Both the position numbers and the translations under genes were made by a program. Shown here in pieces: positions 1 to 4,789 of a stretch of 5,453 bases of DNA. The number at the start of each line of letters is the position of its first letter. Position 1 is the first letter of the stretch. The stretch is from the NCBI GenBank assembly GCA_019417795.1, contig DXUR01000223.1:1-5453 (forward strand). The letters run 5' to 3'. Under the pieces are notes generated by a model. That model saw only the letters and a list, made by a program, of their open reading frames with translations, searched no databases and was not told the DNA's origin. The DNA is from Clostridiales bacterium (lineage in GTDB: Bacteria; Bacillota_A; Clostridia; Oscillospirales; Oscillospiraceae).

Positions 1-132
1 AGTTTAACAGATTTTTGGGGATTTTGCGACTGCACTTACAGGGTACTACTCCAGATTATGGAGTTAGTCGCTCAAGAACTATCCTCCAATTGGGATGATC
101 CTCGATATTCAAGAGAAACTGCTGACGAATAA
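1..132 (+). CDS. C-terminal end of an unidentified protein, possibly the partner restriction endonuclease (5' truncated)
   Basis: Frame 1 is open from the window edge to a TAA at 130-132 and encodes the last 43 residues of a protein, ending RYSRETADE. I favour this frame because its stop sits directly against the terminator hairpin at 139-170, and because the peptide looks like ordinary protein (a helix-like stretch around VLLQIMELVAQEL). Frame 3 is also open, but only to 98. The gene converges on the methyltransferase gene and shares its terminator. In Alw26I/Eco31I/Esp3I-type systems the methyltransferase is accompanied by an endonuclease gene, so this is the natural candidate. No nuclease motif lies in the visible part, so that identity is inference from position only. 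It could equally be an unrelated neighbour. Confidence 0.55.
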   Translation, partial: SLTDFWGFCDCTYRVLLQIMELVAQELSSNWDDPRYSRETADE

Positions 133-138
133 AAAATA

Positions 139-170
139 GCCGACCATCTGTTATTCCGTAGGTGGTCGGC
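139..170. terminator. Bidirectional intrinsic terminator between convergent genes
   Basis: A 10-bp stem pairs GCCGACCATC (139-148) with GGTGGTCGGC (161-170), with one G-T pair and a 12-base loop. Leftward it is followed by TATTTTTTATT on the minus strand, which makes it a strong terminator for the methyltransferase gene. Rightward it is followed by TTATTTTAT (171-179), which also serves the gene ending at 132. It lies 7 bases past the rightward stop codon and 9 bases past the leftward one. Confidence 0.9.
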
Positions 171-178
171 TTATTTTA

Positions 179-2998
179 TCAGAGATAGCTGTCAAGGTAT
201 TCGCCTGCAGTTATTTCTCCGCGCATAAATTTTTGATAAAGATTTGCAGCAGGAAAACGATAATTGTATTGGCTCCCATCTTCTCCCGGTTGAAGCGGCG
301 GCAAATCGCCAATTGCATCCTCAACACCTATAACAGATGGGAGGAGCGATAATTGTCCATCCTTGGGGACGCATGATATTTCCTTCATGCTAAAGCCTTG
401 AACAAGGTCAGCATTCCCGCCAATGATTATTACACGATCTCTCCGTTGCGGAACTCCGAAGTTGGCTGCGCTAACCTGGTTTACTTTGATTTCTGCAACA
501 CATTCTTTTAACTCAGCCTTTATCATCTCAAAAAATTGTCCCTTATCCAAATTGAGAATTCCACGAACATTCTCAAAAACAAAGCCGTCCGGCTTGATGG
601 CCTTGACTATGCTGGCATAGGACTTAAATAACCAGTTGCGCATATCTTCAACACCTCGCCGTGTATTCGCGGTCGAGAAGCCCTGACAAGGTGGTCCCCC
701 AAGAACAAATAGAGGAAGGTTTGGATTTGCTTTCTTCGCGGCTACCGCGGCATCCACAATTGCATCATGAACCTCTTGACTATTAATATCGCCGACAATT
801 GCTTCTCCGCCAAGATTTCGCTTGTGTGTTTCTACTGCGTAGTTGTTAATATCATTCCCAATTATCGGAGTCCAACCAGCCCAAATGAAGCCCAATGCAA
901 GACCTCCTGCACCACAGAAAAGATCAACAAACTGTCCTTCGAAAGGGATATTCTTGGCAATCTGATAGGCAAGCAGTGGTGGCACGGCATTTCCTATCTG
1001 ATTGTTTATCGCCCCAAGTGATCCGATGAACTCAAACGAATCCGGGAAACTCTGAAAACGTGCCGCTTCTCTTTGCGATATAGTCCTGTCTTGATCGTAA
1101 TGCATATGGCATCCATTACCAGGACGGTTGAAATAGGTATTGATTGTATAGGCAGGCATATCAGGGCGAAGCCTACCGTAATATGTGGATCGGCTTCCTT
1201 TTCCTGCTTTGTAGCTTTCTCTAATTTGAGCAAGCCTTTGTGACGGTACGCTCTCCGGGATATTCTTCCAATTCCCCCCTGGCGGAACACACTTTATTAC
1301 TTGCATATCCAATTCACTCAACGAAGATGCGTAGTGATTGAAAATCATGGTTTTCTTTTCTCCATCCTGACTTTTTTCTCGATACTGCCGAACAATGTTT
1401 GTTCGTTTTTCCTGCTCCAGCTTGAACGAATCTAAAATGATTTCATATTCATCGGCTGAAAGGTTGTATAGATGTGCGACTGCCAATTCAATAGCGTCTT
1501 CAACGTCTTCACCTGCCAATTGCTTATCCACTAATTCTATAATGTCCATATCAACAGACGGTCGAGGAACACGAATCTGCTTCACGATTCCTGCTGACAC
1601 GTGATTGGATACCAGCATACTCCTCGCCTGATACTCAAAGATCATCGAATTCATGATTGCAAGCAGCATTTTTAGGCTGAAAATTGCGGCTTCATCTCCG
1701 TAAACTACGCCGAGAGAATTTCCGCAGATGAATCCAGGTGGCAGCAATGTGGCTTTGATTCGACGCACTTGAGAGTCGCGTGACACATCGCGCCACACGA
1801 CCTTACTCTTGGACGAACTCGGCGGAGAAATTACCATTTTCTCATTCAAGAATAACTGATCGCTCGTAAAGGAATACCTGTCTACCATATATCCTTTTGC
1901 AAATTCAATTTTACCAGTAGGTAACAGCTTTTCTTTTACTCTGGTTTCATCCAATTCACGTGTGAAACTTAATCCTGTTGCGTCACAGAATTCATCGGTT
2001 GAAGGAAGCTGTTCAAGATACATCATTATGGGGATAGCCTCAATTCCAGTTTTTAGTGGAATACAAAAACCCGTCCGCTTGATATATTCAAAAACAGCTT
2101 TTTCTATCTTTTTTTCTTTGTATGTGTCTTTATCACTATAAATCCTTACGCTAAGACTTTGGTCAGTTTCTCCACCCTTAGCCACTATGGTGATGCTGGA
2201 GATATCTGCGCTGCCATAGAGTTTTAATTCAGCAGGGTAATAAGAAACATTTATGACCTTGTAGTTTTCAAATATCCAACTTCTAAGTTTACTTGAAACT
2301 TGGTCATTGAGCAAAGAAGCCGGAGAAACGATCCCGCAAAAACCGCTTGATTTTATTAATCTAAGGGCAACCTCGGTTCCACATCGTGCAAGATTTGTTC
2401 CCCATTTGCCGAATCTTGAAGAAGGTTGCGAAATCGTAAATACTTCTTTCATATAGGAATCATACTGCTCTATTGCATTGCGATAGCCCACCATAGCTTC
2501 TTCGCCGTTACTCTTGCTAAAGAGTTTCTGCGGCTTCAAAAGACTCCACGGAGGATTCGTTACGCAGATATCATATTTTCCTCGAACAGCATAGTATTCT
2601 ACAAACGCATCTGCTTGACGAGCATCAAGCTCATATTTTAATCCAGCAGACTCACAAAACTGTGCTATATCGCTTTTTGCTTTATCTACAGCATTCGCAT
2701 CTATATCCCATATCGAGATGAACAAGTGATTTGATAATAGTTTACCTGAATCCCGTAATTCTGTAAGCAAAGAAATAATCAGCCTTCCATCGCCACAAAA
2801 CGGATCAATAATATGCAGTTCCGAAGAAAAGGTGTCGCACACATAACGCTTGCTTAACAAACGCATCATGCTTCCTGCTATATCATAATCGGTGTAGAAC
2901 TTTCCGAGGAGTTTCTCGTCTTCAAAATCTGACTGCGTAAACTCATCAACAAACTGATAGTAGGCTGCACTTATTTCGTTTGGAGTTTTAATCGGCAT
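179..2998 (-). CDS. Bifunctional DNA methyltransferase: N6-adenine domain fused to a circularly permuted C5-cytosine domain (Alw26I/Eco31I/Esp3I-type)
   Basis: This 939-residue protein should transfer methyl groups from S-adenosylmethionine to adenine N6 and cytosine C5 of a DNA target, protecting it from a partner endonuclease. The N-terminal half is a gamma-class adenine methyltransferase: motif X around GKFYTDYDI (33-40), motif I DPFCGDGR (65-72), catalytic NPPW (148-151), then a TaqI-like specificity region (about 250-480). A helical linker (about 485-550) leads to a C5-cytosine methyltransferase with permuted motifs: target-recognition and pre-IX segment (about 551-635), IX REAARFQSFPDSF (643-655), X QIGNAVPP (667-674), I VDLFCGAGG (691-699), IV GGPPCQGFS (767-775, catalytic Cys771), VI ENVRG (809-813), VIII QRRDR (851-855). 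No catalytic motif looks damaged. The ATG at 2998 has GGGAGG (3008-3013) 9 bases upstream. It follows the HTH gene by 30 bases, so the two are probably cotranscribed. One chain carrying m6A and m5C activities suits an asymmetric type IIS site with a different base modified on each strand. That family call is from memory of the family; the target sequence cannot be read from the protein. Confidence 0.93.
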   Translation of the reverse strand: MPIKTPNEISAAYYQFVDEFTQSDFEDEKLLGKFYTDYDIAGSMMRLLSKRYVCDTFSSELHIIDPFCGDGRLIISLLTELRDSGKLLSNHLFISIWDIDANAVDKAKSDIAQFCESAGLKYELDARQADAFVEYYAVRGKYDICVTNPPWSLLKPQKLFSKSNGEEAMVGYRNAIEQYDSYMKEVFTISQPSSRFGKWGTNLARCGTEVALRLIKSSGFCGIVSPASLLNDQVSSKLRSWIFENYKVINVSYYPAELKLYGSADISSITIVAKGGETDQSLSVRIYSDKDTYKEKKIEKAVFEYIKRTGFCIPLKTGIEAIPIMMYLEQLPSTDEFCDATGLSFTRELDETRVKEKLLPTGKIEFAKGYMVDRYSFTSDQLFLNEKMVISPPSSSKSKVVWRDVSRDSQVRRIKATLLPPGFICGNSLGVVYGDEAAIFSLKMLLAIMNSMIFEYQARSMLVSNHVSAGIVKQIRVPRPSVDMDIIELVDKQLAGEDVEDAIELAVAHLYNLSADEYEIILDSFKLEQEKRTNIVRQYREKSQDGEKKTMIFNHYASSLSELDMQVIKCVPPGGNWKNIPESVPSQRLAQIRESYKAGKGSRSTYYGRLRPDMPAYTINTYFNRPGNGCHMHYDQDRTISQREAARFQSFPDSFEFIGSLGAINNQIGNAVPPLLAYQIAKNIPFEGQFVDLFCGAGGLALGFIWAGWTPIIGNDINNYAVETHKRNLGGEAIVGDINSQEVHDAIVDAAVAAKKANPNLPLFVLGGPPCQGFSTANTRRGVEDMRNWLFKSYASIVKAIKPDGFVFENVRGILNLDKGQFFEMIKAELKECVAEIKVNQVSAANFGVPQRRDRVIIIGGNADLVQGFSMKEISCVPKDGQLSLLPSVIGVEDAIGDLPPLQPGEDGSQYNYRFPAANLYQKFMRGEITAGEYLDSYL

Positions 2999-3028
2999 TT
3001 CTCAATTCCTCCCAAGCATAGTATTCCA

Positions 3029-3223
3029 TCAGTCCATTGCACTTTTTCCACTGGATACCCAATTGTCTAATTCTGAACATTTGAATTTCCACTGTTTGCC
3101 TATTTTATGTGCAGGGATGTCCTTACCCTTCCTAATCCAATCGCGGATAGTTCCAGGCTTAACGCCCAGGTACTCCGCAGCTTCATCTATGCTTATCCAT
3201 TTGTCGTTTCCGATCTCTGCCAT
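3029..3223 (-). CDS. Small excisionase/MerR-like helix-turn-helix DNA-binding protein
   Basis: A 64-residue protein that is essentially one winged-helix domain of the excisionase-like (HTH_17) type. The first helices and turn are at about 10-30 (WISIDEAAEYLGVKPGTIRDWI). The wing and closing helix follow at about 36-56 (IPAHKIGKQWKFKCSELDNWV), with the typical aromatic and basic residues. I chose the ATG at 3221-3223 over a TTG 18 bases upstream because GGAGGT (3230-3235) lies exactly 6 bases before this ATG; the TTG would place that site inside the gene. It is the first gene of the operon leading into the methyltransferase, from a strong promoter 38 bases upstream. Proteins of this fold act as excisionases or small transcription regulators. 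With no integrase in view, a role controlling the modification operon is a reasonable guess, but it is inferred from position only. Confidence 0.85.
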   Translation of the reverse strand: MAEIGNDKWISIDEAAEYLGVKPGTIRDWIRKGKDIPAHKIGKQWKFKCSELDNWVSSGKSAMD

Positions 3224-3229
3224 TTCAGC

Positions 3230-3235
3230 ACCTCC
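3230..3235 (-). promoter_or_regulatory. Ribosome binding site that fixes the HTH gene start
   Basis: The minus strand reads GGAGGTGCTGAAATG, giving a consensus Shine-Dalgarno sequence 6 bases before the ATG at 3223. This decides between that ATG and the in-frame TTG at 3239-3241. Confidence 0.85.
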
Positions 3236-3260
3236 AAACAAAGTACATCAAGTCTATCGT

Positions 3261-3289
3261 ATTATAGCAGATTTCGGCTCTGGTTTCAA
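3261..3289 (-). promoter_or_regulatory. Sigma-A promoter with extended -10 for the HTH-methyltransferase operon
   Basis: On the minus strand the -35 box TTGAAA (3289-3284) is followed by a 17-base spacer and a perfect TATAAT (3266-3261). The spacer ends in TGC, so the -10 element is extended (TGCTATAAT). Transcription should start near 3254, giving a leader of about 30 bases before the HTH gene start. This is close to the strongest possible housekeeping promoter and is the only good one seen upstream of the methyltransferase. Confidence 0.88.
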
Positions 3290-3378
3290 TGTGTTTTCTG
3301 CTATTTCCTATTGTTTTTTGTCATTTGCTTATGTCATATACATCACTCTGAACATCAGAAAAGTCAACCGTTTCGGTA

Positions 3379-3468
3379 ATGATTGATACAATCGCCAATC
3401 GCCCCACTCCCATAAAAGAAGCTTTCTAAAGGGAAATTGGCAAGCTGAAAATGCGGCTGAAAGAATGA
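3379..3468 (+). pseudogene. Probable fossil C-terminus of an unidentified rightward gene, with an in-frame stop
   Basis: Frame 1 reads MIDTIANRPTPIKEAF, then a TAA (3427-3429), then REIGKLKMRLKE and a TGA (3466-3468). The two halves read as one continuous, protein-like, basic helical C-terminus, as if a sense codon such as GAA or CAA had become TAA. The frame is closed upstream by a TGA at 3349-3351, so at most 25 residues precede the internal stop. A hairpin followed by a T-rich stretch begins 13 bases after the final TGA, as expected downstream of a real gene. I do not recognise the family. The gene body appears to be missing, perhaps replaced by the methyltransferase cassette on the left. 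The segment is short and could be chance. Confidence 0.4.
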
Positions 3469-3480
3469 ACCTCAACACGC

Positions 3481-3515
3481 TAAAGGCTCACCGACAATCG
3501 TTCGATGAGCCTTTA
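3481..3515. terminator. Hairpin terminator between the fossil gene end and the small XRE regulator gene
   Basis: A perfect 10-bp stem pairs TAAAGGCTCA (3481-3490) with TGAGCCTTTA (3506-3515) around a 15-base loop, which can form a further 3 bp (CGA/TCG). Rightward it is followed by ACTTTATTGTTTTG, a fair U-rich tail, so it best fits a rightward transcript ending at 3468. Leftward it sits just past the stop codon of the XRE gene (3519) and may stop that transcript too, although the leftward tail (GCGTGTTGAGG) is not U-rich. Confidence 0.72.
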
Positions 3516-3518
3516 ACT

Positions 3519-3737
3519 TTATTGTTTTGTAAATGTTGTGTCTGCCTCTGCAAAAAAATCACTCAATGTGACTCCCAGCGCAACGCAGATGCGCTCAATC
3601 GTGGGAACCCCCAACTGACTTCCGCGCATCTCAGCATTCTTCAAGGTTGAATATGATACATCACACAGCTGAGATAGCTTGAAAAGAGAGAGGTTACGCT
3701 CGTCAGCCAGCTCCATCACTCTTGCTATCGTATCCAT
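3519..3737 (-). CDS. Small Cro/CI-type (XRE family) helix-turn-helix regulator
   Basis: A 72-residue protein consisting of one XRE-family DNA-binding domain. The scanning helix lies around SLFKLSQLCD (17-26), the recognition helix around SYSTLKNAEMR (28-38), and the closing helices around VPTIERICVALGVTLSDFF (44-62). There is no second domain, so it should act as a small dimeric repressor or antirepressor. The ATG at 3737 is preceded by AAAGGCGGGG on the minus strand (AAAGG at 3748-3752, 10 bases upstream), a moderate ribosome site. It lies 77 bases downstream of the S24 repressor gene on the same strand. I see no clear promoter between them, so it is probably the second gene of that operon. 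Its size resembles controller (C) proteins of restriction systems, but a terminator separates it from the methyltransferase operon, which argues against that role. Confidence 0.87.
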   Translation of the reverse strand: MDTIARVMELADERNLSLFKLSQLCDVSYSTLKNAEMRGSQLGVPTIERICVALGVTLSDFFAEADTTFTKQ

Positions 3738-3761
3738 ATAATCCCCGCCTTTCTACTTCCT

Positions 3762-3780
3762 ATCCCGCCATCCCGCCATC
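3762..3780. repeat. Short tandem repeat ATCCCGCC x2 plus ATC
   Basis: The 8-base unit ATCCCGCC occurs at 3762-3769 and 3770-3777 and is followed by a partial third ATC. It lies in the 77-base spacer between the two leftward regulator genes, about 10 bases upstream of the ribosome site of the XRE gene. It could be a small operator or just slippage. Confidence 0.5.
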
Positions 3781-3814
3781 AATTCTAAAGGGAATGTAGT
3801 CCAATATTCTGTAC

Positions 3815-4633
3815 TCAAAGAACTCGACCTACGACTTGAAACCTCGAGTCGGGCATGATTGCCTTTGGCTCGTATGCTTGATTATAGGACAGCATCACAG
3901 GCTGCATGTGCAGGCAACCATAGCTATCGGTGAATGCATCCTTTTGTTGTTCACTTGGCTCCTGCTCACTGTATACCTTCAAGTAGCCATCGCCATCATA
4001 GACAAAGATGCCGACCTCTCCAATGGCCAAGGTCTCGCACTCCTCGACCCATACAATCTGACCGTCATGATAAACAGGCTCCATACTATCGCCGGAAACC
4101 CGTACACCAAAATCAGCACCCTTTGGAACTGACTTTTCGGGAAAGCTAACCATCTCAAAGTTGCCCTCATCGAGGAATTCGCCGGTACCAGCGGATACCG
4201 CAAGATTACTCACAGGCATCTCTATGTACTTGAGAATGCTGACCACCTTTGGCTGCGGCTCATACTTCCCCGACGCAATCAGGTCATCCTTGTACTCCCT
4301 GACTTTTGCCAAGCCTGCATCATTGAGTGCCGGTGTATGACTGCTGCAAAAATAAGAAACATCCACATCCAGATCAAGCGCATGACAGACAGCCACCAGC
4401 TGATAGGCGTTTGGTAAAGCACTGCCCTTTGCCCATTTATTGATGCCACTGGGGGACATCGTTACCCCATACTGCCGCAAAAGCGCGCTGAAATCGACGA
4501 GGCTGAGGCCAGCCTTGCGTCGTGCTTCATCAATGCGGGCCCCAATAACATTTTCTTGACGCTCTGTCTCTGCATTATAGTCTGCGTGATTCGTTATCGG
4601 GAGAGAAAGAATTTTAGCTTTGCTCTTACTCAT
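3815..4633 (-). CDS. LexA/HdiR-like self-cleaving repressor: XRE helix-turn-helix plus peptidase S24 domain
   Basis: A 272-residue cytoplasmic transcription repressor. After a polar N-terminal extension (1-28) comes an XRE HTH domain (about 29-90: IGARIDEARRKAGLSL, then SPSGINKWAKGSALPN). A linker and a LexA-type S24 domain (about 138-272) follow. The self-cleavage machinery is complete: cleavage site Ala148-Gly149 (AVSAGTG), nucleophile Ser183 in GDSMEP, and general-base Lys219 in GYLKVYS. The 35-residue gap from cleavage site to serine and the 36-residue gap from serine to lysine almost equal those of E. coli LexA (84/85, 119, 156). RecA-stimulated autocleavage is therefore expected after DNA damage. 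Lactococcal HdiR has the same XRE-S24 layout and controls a Y-family polymerase. The ATG at 4633 has AAAAGGCGGT (4641-4650) upstream. It is transcribed divergently from the polymerase gene from a consensus promoter that overlaps a candidate operator, suggesting autoregulation. Confidence 0.93.
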   Translation of the reverse strand: MSKSKAKILSLPITNHADYNAETERQENVIGARIDEARRKAGLSLVDFSALLRQYGVTMSPSGINKWAKGSALPNAYQLVAVCHALDLDVDVSYFCSSHTPALNDAGLAKVREYKDDLIASGKYEPQPKVVSILKYIEMPVSNLAVSAGTGEFLDEGNFEMVSFPEKSVPKGADFGVRVSGDSMEPVYHDGQIVWVEECETLAIGEVGIFVYDGDGYLKVYSEQEPSEQQKDAFTDSYGCLHMQPVMLSYNQAYEPKAIMPDSRFQVVGRVL

Positions 4634-4664
4634 AATAACAACCGCCTTTTCTGTTTATGGCTTC

Positions 4665-4693
4665 AGTATATAGTGGAAAAGACTCTCTGTCAA
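4665..4693 (-). promoter_or_regulatory. Sigma-A promoter for the S24 repressor gene
   Basis: The minus strand has a perfect -35 TTGACA (4693-4688), a 17-base spacer and -10 TATACT (4670-4665). The start point should be near 4658, about 25 bases before the ATG at 4633. The -35 box overlaps the left arm of the inverted repeat at 4689-4705. Confidence 0.88.
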
Positions 4694-4705
4694 TAGGAAA
4701 TTGAC
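4689..4705. promoter_or_regulatory. Candidate operator: inverted repeat GTCAAT-N5-ATTGAC
   Basis: Perfect 6-base arms GTCAAT (4689-4694) and ATTGAC (4700-4705) flank AGGAA, with 11 bases centre to centre, about one DNA turn, as expected for a dimeric HTH repressor. A third ATTGAC half-site lies at 4726-4731. The left arm overlaps the -35 box of the repressor promoter and the third copy overlaps the -35 box of the polymerase promoter. Binding here could silence both genes. Part of the resemblance comes from the -35 consensus itself, but the arm at 4700-4705 is not part of either assigned promoter. Confidence 0.55.
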
Positions 4706-4721
4706 TATTACTCTACAAATG

Positions 4722-4733
4722 TGACATTGACAT
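4722..4733 (+). repeat. Tandem TGACAT repeat at the polymerase promoter
   Basis: TGACAT occurs twice in a row (4722-4727 and 4728-4733). The second copy covers most of the -35 box of the rightward promoter. It may be part of the regulator binding site or chance. Confidence 0.45.
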
Positions 4734-4755
4734 AGATAAATAATCTGCTTATCAT
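4727..4755 (+). promoter_or_regulatory. Sigma-A promoter for the Y-family polymerase gene
   Basis: A perfect -35 TTGACA (4727-4732), a 17-base spacer and -10 TATCAT (4750-4755) place the start near 4762, about 28 bases before the ATG at 4790. It is back to back with the repressor promoter, the two -35 boxes being 33 bases apart. No canonical Bacillus-type SOS box (CGAAC-N4-GTTCG) is seen here, so control probably goes through the local repressor rather than the host LexA. Confidence 0.83.
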
Positions 4756-4789
4756 AAAAGCACACGAGCAAGATAAGAGGTGAAAACAC

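Noticed and set aside
1006..1290. Open frames inside the methyltransferase gene in other frames and on the plus strand (for example 423-620, 1006-1290, 1395-1604, 2426-2641).
   Set aside because: They overlap a fully conserved coding sequence, lack ribosome sites and show no recognisable domain.
3315..3345. TGTCAT repeats and a weak inverted repeat ATGT-N5-ACAT upstream of the operon promoter were considered as an operator.
   Set aside because: Arms are only 4 bases in AT-rich DNA and the site lies well upstream of the -35 box; not distinguishable from chance.
3063..3386. Plus-strand open frames of 90-107 residues across the HTH gene and its promoter.
   Set aside because: They are antisense to a gene with a clear HTH domain and consensus start signals, and their hydrophobic look comes from AT-rich antisense codons.
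3491..3505. CGAACGATTGTCGG on the minus strand resembles a Firmicutes SOS box (CGAAC-N4-GTTCG).
   Set aside because: The second half matches poorly, and the sequence lies in the loop of a terminator hairpin rather than in a promoter.
3424..3794. A 12-base direct repeat TTCTAAAGGGAA at 3424-3435 and 3783-3794 flanks the small XRE gene and could suggest attachment or target-site duplications.
   Set aside because: About one 12-base match is expected by chance in a window of this length, similarity stops at the repeat edges, and no transposase or terminal inverted repeats go with it.
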